The translations under genes and the position numbers were made by a program. 64,000 bases of DNA, taken from positions 20,078 to 84,077 of the forward strand of contig NZ_JAFCKB010000028.1 in assembly GCF_018130615.1 (NCBI RefSeq). Reading direction: 5' to 3'. Shown here piece after piece: positions 56,624-64,000 of this stretch. Numbering within the stretch: position 1 is the stretch's first letter; each line of letters opens with the position of its first letter. The notes beneath the pieces are model-generated. The model was not told where the DNA came from, did not search any database, and saw only the letters and a list, made by a program, of their open reading frames with translations. The stretch comes from Bradyrhizobium manausense (lineage in GTDB: Bacteria; Pseudomonadota; Alphaproteobacteria; Rhizobiales; Xanthobacteraceae).

Positions 56624-59056
56624 CTATTTGGGGCCGGAACCGAGCGGGGTGATTGCAACCGAATAGATCGCGATGTCCTGCGTCATCGGGGCGGTCGGAA
56701 TCAGCAGGCAGGCGTCGTCATTCTCGACGCGATAATGCGAACCGTTCCGCTGGACGCCCGCATAGATCAGACTGTCGGCGGCGATACCGGTCACATCCTG
56801 GCTCTCGGCGGCGTCGCTGACGTCGTAGGCGGATTGGACGGTTACGCCATGCAGGAGGCCTTCCTTGGCGAATTTCGGCAGCGGCAACGCGATCATCGCG
56901 ATGCCCATGGTGCGCGAGAGGGGAATGCGCAGGCGTAGCTCGCCGAGACCGGTGCGATAGAGGGTTGCGGTTTCCAGGGTCGCCTCGGTATTGGCGCGGA
57001 ACAGCCCGATCTGGACCTGGCCGCAGGGACTCTCCTCGAAGATATCGGCGGGCAGGCGGTTGGCCCCGAACAGCGTGTAGAGATAGGCATTCGAGGGTGA
57101 CAGGCGGGCGAAGCTGCCTGCGAGCCACATCGGCGGGGCAGCTGATGTGCAGGCGGCGGAGAAGCCGCGGGCGGTGATCTGCCGGCGAATGAAGTCGCCA
57201 TCGATCATCGGCGCCAGCGCATGGGTGCCGAGATTGACGTCGTGCTTCAACCCGCCGAGCAGCGCCAGCTCGTCCTCGTCAGGCAACAACAGGAACCGCG
57301 CCAGCGTCGCCGTGCACCAGCGCGCGGCGACGTCGGGCGTGGCATAGGGGCTGAGACCGAAGTCGAGCGCGACATCTTCCGCGCTCTTCGCAAAGGCGAG
57401 GCTGCCTGCCTGGATCTCCGCAGCCAGCGCGATCTGGCTGGCGGGGCGCGGGTTGATCTCGCGCAGCACCTGGCCGCCGTCATAGTCGCGGACCGAACCA
57501 TCGGCAGAGCAGCAGATCTGTTCCAGCAGCGCGATGTTGCGGATCAGCATGCGCTTGACGTGTGGCGTTACCACGAGGTCCGAGATGAAGCCCGTCGCGC
57601 TGTCCTCGTCGGTGACATCATCGAAGGCGTCGTCGAGCGAGATCAGATAGGCGCCGTGGAGACGGATCTCGAGGCCCGCCAGGTCAAAGACGCGGCGCAG
57701 CGCCTTCTGCACGCTGCCGGAATAGCCGAGATCGGCGAGCACGAGGTCGGTACATCCGTCGAAACCAGGAATCGTGTGGCGCAGATAGGCAAGCAGCCGC
57801 GCCCGCAGATCGGCGGCGAGCCCGACGATCTCGCTGGCGTCCATCAGCTCCGGCAGGGCTTCGGCGAGATCCTCGCCGGGCGCGATTCCGTCGGGATATC
57901 CAGCGAAGAACATGGCGACTTTCGGAGGCAGCAGCTTGATCATGTCGCGGAAGGTCGGCGCGTCGATCTTCAACACCTTGCTGAGAAGATCGACCAACGG
58001 CTGCATGGTATCGGCCGATGCGATCAGGCTGACGCGCCGGTTGATCTCGAGATAGGCCGACGTGGGACCGTGCAATTCCTCCCAGATCCGGTGCGGCAGA
58101 AAGCCGTCGCGGCCGAGGAAGGCGAGGGCGACCTTTCGGCCGGGGCCCGCCACCTCCGCGCAGCGCCGGGCGATGAAGGCGTCGAAGGCCGTCATCACCG
58201 GGCCCAGCACGGTCATGCCGAGATGGAAGGCGGGAGATCTTTCGGCGTTGCGTGCGGCGACCATGCGCCGCAAGGTCCGCGCTCCGTGATCGAGCCGGGA
58301 TGGCGCGCCGGCGCATAACAGTTCGAGCAGCGTAGTCTCGCGCTGGAATTTCGAGGCCAATTGGGCGGTCGCCTGTGGATAATAGCGCGGGTGAATGCCG
58401 TGGCGCCTGGCGCCTTTGATGTCGGCCCTGTCGTTGTCGCCGACGTGAAAGGAGGCCCCGGCGTCGAAGCCCTGCTCGGTCAGATATCTTGCGAAAAGTG
58501 CCTCGCTCTTGCCGCTGCCATGGTCGCAGGAGGCGTAGAGGAAGTCCCATCTCAGGTCGGGGCGGCATGCGCGCAGCAGTCGCGCCAATCGATCGGAATC
58601 CCAATAGGTGTCTGAGATGAATCCGACGCGGTGGCCGGCACGCTTCATGTCCAGATATTGCCGAAGCATGTCCGGATTGGCGCGACAGAGCTCGAGCTCG
58701 GCTGCGAGCTCTGATTCGACGAGGTCGTTCAGTTGGCGGCGCGCGAGGCCGAACAGCCTGAACGGAAAATAGGAATAGATTTCATCGATGCGGACTTCGC
58801 CTGTGCCGCGCTTCTCTTTTGCGGTTCTCCGCGCGCGTGCTTCGGCTTGGATGCGATGTTGAACGAAACTCGCGGAAATATTCGGACAAGTCCGTGAAAT
58901 GCCGGACAGCTCGTAAGTCCTTTCAAACACGCCATCGGGCGTCGTGCAGGCGCGAAGAAGAAATGTATCGAAAACATCGAACGACCAAGCAGAAACAATT
59001 TGTGCGCGACGCTTCGCGCCGGCGGTTGCGATCGTCATCCCAGGATTCCCCATCAA
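56624..59056 (-). CDS. Large HAD-domain fusion protein, putative surface-glycan enzyme
   Basis: An 810-residue protein. Residues about 20-235 form a HAD domain: motif I WSFDVFDTFLLRA (Asp27, Asp30), motif II GFISDTYWDSDRLARLL, motif III the Lys of HGSGKSEALF, motif IV FHVGDNDRADIKGARRHGI. The remaining 570 residues, including AFLGRDGFLPHRIWEEL and LVLADLGYSGSVQKALRRV, are a domain often found behind such HAD units in polysaccharide loci; its activity is unknown to me. There is no signal peptide. The start may be ATG 59056 or ATG 59038 (804 residues); neither has a strong ribosome-binding site. First gene of the leftward trio and divergent from the flagellin sigma factor. Confidence 0.7.
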   Translation of the reverse strand: MMGNPGMTIATAGAKRRAQIVSAWSFDVFDTFLLRACTTPDGVFERTYELSGISRTCPNISASFVQHRIQAEARARRTAKEKRGTGEVRIDEIYSYFPFRLFGLARRQLNDLVESELAAELELCRANPDMLRQYLDMKRAGHRVGFISDTYWDSDRLARLLRACRPDLRWDFLYASCDHGSGKSEALFARYLTEQGFDAGASFHVGDNDRADIKGARRHGIHPRYYPQATAQLASKFQRETTLLELLCAGAPSRLDHGARTLRRMVAARNAERSPAFHLGMTVLGPVMTAFDAFIARRCAEVAGPGRKVALAFLGRDGFLPHRIWEELHGPTSAYLEINRRVSLIASADTMQPLVDLLSKVLKIDAPTFRDMIKLLPPKVAMFFAGYPDGIAPGEDLAEALPELMDASEIVGLAADLRARLLAYLRHTIPGFDGCTDLVLADLGYSGSVQKALRRVFDLAGLEIRLHGAYLISLDDAFDDVTDEDSATGFISDLVVTPHVKRMLIRNIALLEQICCSADGSVRDYDGGQVLREINPRPASQIALAAEIQAGSLAFAKSAEDVALDFGLSPYATPDVAARWCTATLARFLLLPDEDELALLGGLKHDVNLGTHALAPMIDGDFIRRQITARGFSAACTSAAPPMWLAGSFARLSPSNAYLYTLFGANRLPADIFEESPCGQVQIGLFRANTEATLETATLYRTGLGELRLRIPLSRTMGIAMIALPLPKFAKEGLLHGVTVQSAYDVSDAAESQDVTGIAADSLIYAGVQRNGSHYRVENDDACLLIPTAPMTQDIAIYSVAITPLGSGPK

Positions 59057-59551
59057 TCGGATCGATTAACGTGCGCGATCGCGATGTCAGGCGTCATAGG
59101 CGCAAAAAAAATTTACCCGCGATTCAAAAACGCATTCGTCGCGACTGACAGATTCAAAAAAATCGCTAGGTTCGAAAATGGTGATTCGGAAAAAATTGCC
59201 GGGTGCGAAAGTGGTCTCGCGTTCATTCACACTCGGAAACAGTCGCTTCTTGATGCGCATCGCGCGCGTCGCGTTTGATCACCTAGTGCAGCGTAATGTC
59301 AGCGTTTTCTCTCAACGACATCTGTTCAGGATGGATGATCCGTCATGGCGCGAGACGATGTGATGATTGCAGGTGTGAAGCGCGGAGAACGCGCGCGCCC
59401 GGCAATTATTGCCCGACACTCGGCAAAAGATACCGGCTAACATCTTGAAAAATAACAAAAATTCTCCGCCTGGATTGTTTTGGCTCCGCGTTCAACGCCT
59501 GGAAGCCGTGCGGCATGTGCGCCGCCGGCATTGCGGGTTGGAGATTGCGGG
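59057..59551. other. AT-rich divergent control region upstream of the HAD fusion and the ECF sigma gene
   Basis: About 495 bases with no supported gene. Base composition is clearly lower in GC than the rest of the window, with A-runs (GGCGCAAAAAAAATTTACC, GATTCAAAAAAATCG) and repeated GATTC / TTCGAAA-like words. Such DNA is typical of bent, regulated promoter regions. No clear sigma-28, sigma-54 or sigma-70 hexamer pair could be chosen by eye. Short plus-strand frames here lack ribosome-binding sites. Confidence 0.55.
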
Positions 59552-60250
59552 ATGAGTTACGCTGCTGATGTCTGGGCTCCCGCCGAGGCCGAGATCACGA
59601 CGGCGCTGCCGGTTGACGAGATCGTGCCCGTGACGCCATCGGTGCCGCTGGCGCCGGACAGCACGCCGGTCGCTGCCGACATCGTCTTCGACGAGGACAG
59701 CGAACTCCTGGACAAGCTCGCCACCGGCGACGAGGCCGCGTTCCGCGTGCTGGTCGAGCGTCACATCGATCGCGCCTACGCGATCGCGCTACGCATCGTC
59801 GGCAACGCCGCGGATGCCGAAGACGTGGTGCAGGACACCATGCTCAAGATCTGGAGCCATCGCGGGCGCTGGCAGCATGGCCGCGCGAAGTTTTCGACGT
59901 GGCTTTACCGCGTCATCTCCAACCGCTGCATTGATCTGCGCCGCAAGCCGCGTAACGAGAATGTCGAAACCGTGCCCGAGGTCGCCGACGGCCAACCCGG
60001 TGCCGTCGAGCTCATCGAGCGGAATGAATTGAACGGTATGCTGGAGCTCGCGATGCAACGCTTGCCCGAGCAGCAGCGCATCGCGGTGATCTTCTCGTAC
60101 CACGAGAACATGAGCAACGGCGAGATCGCCCAAGTCATGGACACCACGGTGGCGGCAGTGGAGTCCCTGCTCAAGCGCGGACGTCAGCAGCTACGCCAAT
60201 TGCTGCGCAAGCACGAACGCGACATCCGGACCGCGTTCACCGATTGCTAA
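59552..60250 (+). CDS. ECF-type sigma-70 family RNA polymerase sigma factor
   Basis: A 232-residue sigma factor with only regions 2 and 4. Region 2 (about residues 62-135): HIDRAYAIALRIVGNAADAEDVVQDTMLKIW and FSTWLYRVISNRCIDLRRKPR. Region 4 (about 165-220): LPEQQRIAVIFSYHENMSNGEIAQVMDTTVAAVESLLKRGRQQL. A Pro/Glu-rich extension of about 50 residues precedes region 2 and is unusual. ATG 59552 has GGAG at 59540-59543. No anti-sigma gene is adjacent. Its position directly before fliC suggests that it drives the filament genes or the divergent trio, but ECF factors also regulate themselves and distant genes. Confidence 0.9.
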   Translation: MSYAADVWAPAEAEITTALPVDEIVPVTPSVPLAPDSTPVAADIVFDEDSELLDKLATGDEAAFRVLVERHIDRAYAIALRIVGNAADAEDVVQDTMLKIWSHRGRWQHGRAKFSTWLYRVISNRCIDLRRKPRNENVETVPEVADGQPGAVELIERNELNGMLELAMQRLPEQQRIAVIFSYHENMSNGEIAQVMDTTVAAVESLLKRGRQQLRQLLRKHERDIRTAFTDC

Positions 60251-60254
60251 CCAT

Positions 60255-60277
60255 AAAATTCTGCGCGCGAGAATTTT
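60255..60277. terminator. Inverted repeat after the sigma gene, upstream of fliC
   Basis: AAAATTCT-gcgcgcg-AGAATTTT is a perfect 8-bp inverted repeat 5 bases after the sigma stop codon. On the plus strand the second arm ends in TTTT, so it could stop sigma-gene transcription; it could equally be an operator in the fliC promoter region. A second small hairpin, CGCTC-gcccgttt-GAGCG, follows near 60296. Confidence 0.5.
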
Positions 60278-60391
60278 CGCGCCTGATCTCCTTGCGCTCG
60301 CCCGTTTGAGCGAACGGACGGGGCTGCGGTCCGCGTCGTCAATCGTCTTCAACGATGCGGCACGCCATGCCCATCAGCACAGGAGTTTCCA

Positions 60392-61216
60392 ATGCCTGCA
60401 ATTTCCACCAATACCGCGGCGAACTCTGCGGTCCGCTACCTCAACATCAATTCCGCGCAGGAGAGCAGCGCGCTGGCCAAGCTGTCGAGCGGCTCGCGCA
60501 TCACCTCCGCCTCCGACGATGCCGCCGGCCTCGCGATCTCGACCCGCATCTCGTCGGACGTCACGACCTTGCAGCAGGCTGCGACCAACGCCTCGCAGGC
60601 CACGGCCATCCTGCAGACCGCCGACGGCGGCGCCTCCAATATCTCGGACATTTTGGCGCGCATGAAGTCGCTGGCCTCCGAATCGGCCTCGGGCACCACG
60701 ACCGACTCCAGCCGCGCCTACATCAACTCGGAATTCACGCAGCTCACGAGTGAAATCGATTCGATTGCGAGCGGCACGCGTTATTCCAGCCAGAGCCTGC
60801 TCGACGGCTCCAGCGTGTTTGCCTCCGGCGTCTCGGTGCTGGTCGGCTCCTCGGGCTCGGACACCATCACCATCACGCTGACCAGCCTGACGGCGTCCTC
60901 GCTCGGTGTTTCGTCGCTCGACGTCAGCTCGCTCTCGGATGCGGCCTCGGCCCTCGACACGCTTGATACCGCGATCGACACGGTCTCGGCCGCCCGCGCC
61001 AGCATCGGCGCGCAGGAATCGCGGTTCAACTTCTCGTCCGACTCGATCTCGACCCAGACCCAGAACCTGCAGTCGGCGAACTCGGCGATCAAGGACGTCG
61101 ATATCGCCGCCGAGCAGGCCACGCTATCCTCGGCCGAGGTGAAGACCCAGGCCGCGGTGTCGGCCGAATCCGCCGCGAACCAGATGCCGCAGTACCTGCT
61201 CAAGCTGCTCGGCTAA
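60392..61216 (+). CDS. fliC: Flagellin
   Basis: A 274-residue flagellin. The N-terminal D0/D1 part has SAVRYLNINSAQESSALAKLSSGSRITSASDDAAGLAISTRISSD, and the C-terminal D1/D0 part ARASIGAQESRFNFSSDSISTQTQNLQSANSAIKDVDIAAEQATLS. The variable centre is very short, so the filament should be thin with little outer domain. It contains no Cys and is extremely rich in Ser and Thr. AGGAG precedes ATG 60392. It is secreted by the flagellar type III apparatus without a signal peptide. FliD and FliS genes follow in order, which indicates a self-contained filament-cap-chaperone set; hook and basal-body genes are not in the window. Confidence 0.96.
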   Translation: MPAISTNTAANSAVRYLNINSAQESSALAKLSSGSRITSASDDAAGLAISTRISSDVTTLQQAATNASQATAILQTADGGASNISDILARMKSLASESASGTTTDSSRAYINSEFTQLTSEIDSIASGTRYSSQSLLDGSSVFASGVSVLVGSSGSDTITITLTSLTASSLGVSSLDVSSLSDAASALDTLDTAIDTVSAARASIGAQESRFNFSSDSISTQTQNLQSANSAIKDVDIAAEQATLSSAEVKTQAAVSAESAANQMPQYLLKLLG

Positions 61217-61235
61217 GCGCTGAGGCCAGTGATAT

Positions 61236-61260
61236 CCGGGCCGGCATGATGCCGGCCCGG
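61236..61260 (+). terminator. Strong hairpin between fliC and fliD
   Basis: CCGGGCCGGCAT (61236-61247), one base, then ATGCCGGCCCGG (61249-61260): 12 bp of perfect symmetry, followed by TTC. It lies 20 bases after the flagellin stop. It may reduce read-through so that flagellin is made in excess over FliD, or protect the fliC mRNA 3' end. Confidence 0.7.
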
Positions 61261-61288
61261 TTCACCCTGGAATGGATCGGGCAGCACA

Positions 61289-62986
61289 GTGACGTCAGTC
61301 AGTTCGAGCACCAACAGCAACGCCAGCACGAGCGCGTCGAGCGCCTCCACGGTGACCACGACCGGTACGACGACGTCGACCAGCGTGGACTGGAGCGCGC
61401 TGATCACCGCCGCGGTGAACGCCAAGCTGACGGCAGCGACAACGATCTCCACCTCGATCACCAACAACGAGGCCAAGGTCTCCGCCTACCAGACGCTCCA
61501 GACCGATCTCTCGACGCTCTCCAGCGGCCTGTCCTCGCTCGCGACCGCCGTCGTCAATTCGCTCGCGACCAACGCCTTCGCCACGCGCGCGGCAACCATC
61601 AGTTCGTCCGGCGACGTGAGCGCGTCCTCCGCGCTCTCGATGTCCGTCAGCAATGGCGCGGCGACCGGCGACCACACGCTGACCATCAGCCAGGTCGCGA
61701 CCGCGCAGAAGGTGGTCGGCACCTCGCAGTCGAGCCAGACCAGCGCGCTCGGCTATTCCGGCACGTTCTCCCTCGGGCTCGGCAGCGGCAGCACCGCCGA
61801 TATCACCGTTACCAGCACGATGTCGCTGCAGGACGTCGTCGACGCCATCAACGCCCAGACCTCGACCACCAATGTGCAGGCCTCGATCGTTCAGGTGTCG
61901 AGCGGGTCATATGAAATGGTGCTGACCGGTACCGAGGATGCCGCCGACATCAGCTATTCCAGCACGTCCGGCGACGACATTCTGAACGAACTCGGCGTGA
62001 CCGACAGCACCGGCGCCTTTGCCGACGTGCTGCAGACGTCGCAGGCGGCCGAATTTTCCCTCGATGGCATCTCGATGACGCGAGATACCAACGACATCAC
62101 CGACGTGCTCACCGGCGTGACCTTCAACCTGCTACAGACGACGCCGAGCGGAACGTCGCTCAGCATCAGCATCGAGCCCGACACCAGCCAGATCGAAACC
62201 GCGGTCGAGAACCTCGTCACCAACTACAACACGTTCCGCGATGCAGTGATCGCGCAGCAGGCGACCGCCTCGGACGGCACGGCGGATTCGAGCGCGGTGC
62301 TGTTCGGTGACGGCACCATGCGCGACATCATGGATTCGCTCCAGAACGCGCTCAACAGCACGGTGGGGGGCCTCACCATGGCCGATCTCGGCCTGTCCTT
62401 CAACGAGAAGAACGAGCTCGAGCTCGACACCTCGACGCTGTCCAACGTCCTCAGCACGAATTTGAGCGGTGTCACGACGCTGCTGTCGGCGCAGACCAAG
62501 ACTTCGTCGAGCCAGCTCAGTGTCGTCAACACCGGGACCTCGCCGCAATCCTTCACGCTCGATCTCACGGTGGATTCGTCCGGAAACCTCACCTCCGCCT
62601 CGGTCGCCGGCGATTCCTCGCTGTTCACGGTCAGCGGCACGACGATCATCGGTGCGGCCGGAACGGCCTATGCCGGCATGGCCTTCAGCTATTCCGGGTC
62701 GACGTCGCAGTCGATCACGGTGACCTCGACATCGGGTATCGCCACCCAGCTCTATCAGTTGTCCAAGACCTATTCGTCGAGCTCGGGCTCGCTGCAGACG
62801 CTGATCACGAACCTGACCGATCGTGACACCGAGCTTCAGCAGAAGGTCGACGACATCGAGAGCGCCGCGTCGGCCTACCAGACCCAGCTCCAGACCCAAT
62901 ACGCGAATTACCAGGCCGCGATCACGAGCGCGAACAACACGCTCACCTATCTCAAGGCCTTGCTTAACTCCAGCTCGAGTAGTTGA
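61289..62986 (+). CDS. fliD: Flagellar filament capping protein FliD
   Basis: A 565-residue capping protein. The N-terminal FliD domain contains STSITNNEAKVSAYQTLQTDLSTLSSGLSSLATAVVNSLATNAFATRAATIS. The C-terminal FliD domain has ETAVENLVTNYNTFRDAVIAQ, GDGTMRDIMDSLQNALNS, LADLGLSFNEKNELELD-type motif ADLGLSFNEKNELELD, and ends with the coiled segment LTDRDTELQQKVDDIESAASAYQTQLQTQYANYQAAI. It forms the oligomeric cap that helps flagellin fold at the tip. No Cys is seen, and Ser/Thr content is very high. GTG 61289 is the likely start. The stop TGA overlaps the fliS ATG. Confidence 0.93.
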   Translation: MTSVSSSTNSNASTSASSASTVTTTGTTTSTSVDWSALITAAVNAKLTAATTISTSITNNEAKVSAYQTLQTDLSTLSSGLSSLATAVVNSLATNAFATRAATISSSGDVSASSALSMSVSNGAATGDHTLTISQVATAQKVVGTSQSSQTSALGYSGTFSLGLGSGSTADITVTSTMSLQDVVDAINAQTSTTNVQASIVQVSSGSYEMVLTGTEDAADISYSSTSGDDILNELGVTDSTGAFADVLQTSQAAEFSLDGISMTRDTNDITDVLTGVTFNLLQTTPSGTSLSISIEPDTSQIETAVENLVTNYNTFRDAVIAQQATASDGTADSSAVLFGDGTMRDIMDSLQNALNSTVGGLTMADLGLSFNEKNELELDTSTLSNVLSTNLSGVTTLLSAQTKTSSSQLSVVNTGTSPQSFTLDLTVDSSGNLTSASVAGDSSLFTVSGTTIIGAAGTAYAGMAFSYSGSTSQSITVTSTSGIATQLYQLSKTYSSSSGSLQTLITNLTDRDTELQQKVDDIESAASAYQTQLQTQYANYQAAITSANNTLTYLKALLNSSSSS

Positions 62987-63426
62987 TGATGCATAATCCG
63001 ATGGCGTACATGGCCAATCAGGCCTATCGGGGCGCGGCCACCAGCGTGCCGCCGCTGAAGGCGATCTCGATGCTGCTGGGCGGCGCGATCACCTTCTTCC
63101 AGAAGTCGCTGGCCGCGCAGGAAGCGCGGCGCTTCGAGGAGGCGCACGACTATTTGCTGAAGGCGACCGCGATCCTGCGCGGGCTCAGCCATAATCTCGA
63201 CTTCACCAAGGGTGGGGCCAAGGGTCGGGCAGTGGCCGAGCGGTTGTTCCAGACCTACAGCAGCCTGATCGTGGCGAGCCACAAGGCGTTCGGCCGGCCG
63301 CATGCGCGGGAGAGCTTTCAGCGCATCATCGCGGCCGTGACCGAACTGCGAGAGGCTTGGGAGCAGGTCGACGCGACGGTGCGGACCGGCAAGGCCGCGC
63401 CGGTCGATTCGGCCCGCACGGGCTGA
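62986..63426 (+). CDS. fliS: Flagellar export chaperone FliS
   Basis: A 146-residue helical protein of the FliS family: NPMAYMANQAYRGAATSVPPLKAISMLLGGAITFFQKSLAAQEARRFEEA, then KATAILRGLSHNLDFTKGGAKGRAVAERLFQTYSSLIVAS and VTELREAWEQV. FliS binds the flagellin C-terminus in the cytosol and prevents early polymerisation. The TGATG overlap with fliD, with tandem ATGs at 62986 and 62989, shows translational coupling. The order fliC-fliD-fliS is the usual one. Confidence 0.88.
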   Translation: MMHNPMAYMANQAYRGAATSVPPLKAISMLLGGAITFFQKSLAAQEARRFEEAHDYLLKATAILRGLSHNLDFTKGGAKGRAVAERLFQTYSSLIVASHKAFGRPHARESFQRIIAAVTELREAWEQVDATVRTGKAAPVDSARTG

Positions 63427-63596
63427 AAGGCGAGGGGCGGCGGGTCGTCGAAGCGTCCCGCCGATCGTTGCTCCGCAGTTTGGGCCTCTTTCCGTAGTGG
63501 CCCGGGCACTTTTGGCGCGTGAGGCCGCCGGAAATCGGTTTCCGCCGCACCTGCGATGCTTTATGACGGGCCTGACCGAGGCGGGATCGGCGGGCG

Positions 63597-63869
63597 ATGG
63601 ACGTCACCGAGTTTGAGGAACTGATCGATCGGCTGGGCGAGGATCTCTCCCTCTGGCCCGACGATCGGCGCTTGCCTGCGCAAGAGCTGCTCGCGCGTTC
63701 CACCGCCGCCCAGGCCTTGCTGGAAGAGATGCGCACCTTGCGCCACGCGCTCGCGGCTCCCCCGGTGCGGGCACCCGCCGGCCTCGCCGACCGCATCGCG
63801 GCCGCGGCTGCAAAAACGAAGAGCGACATCGCCGAGCCGCGCACCGAAGGCGAGACGGCGGGGAGCTGA
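63597..63869 (+). CDS. Small acidic protein with an anti-sigma-like N-terminal pattern
   Basis: A 90-residue protein. The N-terminus MDVTEFEELIDRLGEDLSLWPDDRRLPAQELLARSTAAQALLEEM resembles the short cytosolic domain (RYGADLARWP type) found in small alphaproteobacterial proteins encoded near ECF sigma factors. The rest is Ala/Pro-rich without a membrane helix. An SD-like GCGGGATCGGCGGG precedes ATG 63597. It lies 170 bases after fliS. A regulatory link with the sigma factor at 59552 is possible but unproved; it could also be unrelated. Confidence 0.6.
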   Translation: MDVTEFEELIDRLGEDLSLWPDDRRLPAQELLARSTAAQALLEEMRTLRHALAAPPVRAPAGLADRIAAAAAKTKSDIAEPRTEGETAGS

Positions 63870-64000
63870 ACGGCTCTTCTGATTTTTCCCATTGCTCCAA
63901 GAGATCGTCATGCCCGGGCTTGTCCCACGGCTGTCCGGTTTAGGTTTGAGGAAGACTTAGGCACATCTGCCGCTGATCTTGGACGGTCGGCGGCGGGGCG
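63870..64000. other. Non-coding right edge with a fragment of an intergenic repeat
   Basis: No gene is supported. GATCGTCATGCCCGGGCTTGTCC (about 63904-63926) is, from memory, the beginning of another common Bradyrhizobium intergenic repeat whose second half would lie beyond or be lost; the continuation here does not pair well. Confidence 0.35.

Noticed and set aside
1-64000. Search for tRNA, rRNA, insertion sequences, prophage or plasmid transfer genes
   Set aside because: No cloverleaf-like sequence, transposase, integrase or conjugation motif was noticed by eye. A covariance search could still find a small RNA that I cannot see.

Overview
The window looks like a chromosomal segment of a high-GC alphaproteobacterium of the Bradyrhizobium / Nitrobacteraceae type. 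This rests on strong GC bias at third codon positions, on several families of palindromic intergenic repeats that I recall as common in Bradyrhizobium, on many solute-binding proteins and TRAP systems, and on the style of the proteins. No rRNA, tRNA, CRISPR array, insertion sequence or phage gene was seen. Almost all of it is metabolic accessory DNA: regulator plus transporter plus enzyme modules. The right end is a flagellar filament locus.

Layout. 1-4.6 kb: the 3' end of an unidentified gene, a MarR regulator, a truncated MFS transporter relic, a Tat-exported dienelactone hydrolase, an NAD-dependent epimerase-like protein, a HAD phosphatase and an NTF2-like protein. 4.7-12.6 kb: an aldonate/uronate module (fructuronate reductase-like enzyme, FadR-type regulator, TRAP importer, L-idonate/L-gulonate-type zinc dehydrogenase, mannonate dehydratase) with a UxuR-like operator in the divergent promoter. 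12.7-19.8 kb: a LysR regulator and a polyamine-type ABC importer operon that encloses a HAD protein and an FAD amine oxidase. 20-25.3 kb: TetR, an MHS-family transporter and two type-B carboxylesterases, one cytosolic and one secreted. 25.7-30 kb: a small secreted cysteine-rich protein, an orphan substrate-binding protein, an exported esterase, a 52-residue membrane protein and a DHA1 efflux transporter.

30.4-41.7 kb: a thiamine-diphosphate (ThDP) enzyme, a D-amino-acid-dehydrogenase-like flavoprotein, a GntR regulator, a two-subunit ThDP decarboxylase of sulfopyruvate/phosphonopyruvate type and an SDR. An oppositely oriented operon follows (LivK-type binding protein, flavoprotein, IclR) with a divergent MHS transporter. 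41.7-45.7 kb: an exported heparanase-like GH79 glycosidase, a Tat-exported FAH-family hydrolase, an orphan amino-acid-type binding protein and a glycine-zipper protein. 45.7-54.7 kb: two divergent operons that together resemble an itaconate / C5-dicarboxylate pathway (class III CoA-transferase, MaoC hydratase, CitE lyase, IclR; opposite them a TRAP importer, an acyl-CoA dehydrogenase and a second CoA-transferase-like protein). 54.7-64 kb: three poorly characterised surface-glycan-like proteins (degenerate formyltransferase, GT-A-like protein, 800-residue HAD fusion) divergent from an ECF sigma factor, flagellin, FliD, FliS and a small acidic protein.

The most promising places for new biology are the flagellin-adjacent trio, the heparanase-like enzyme and the itaconate-like module, whose second CoA-transferase appears to lack its catalytic glutamate.
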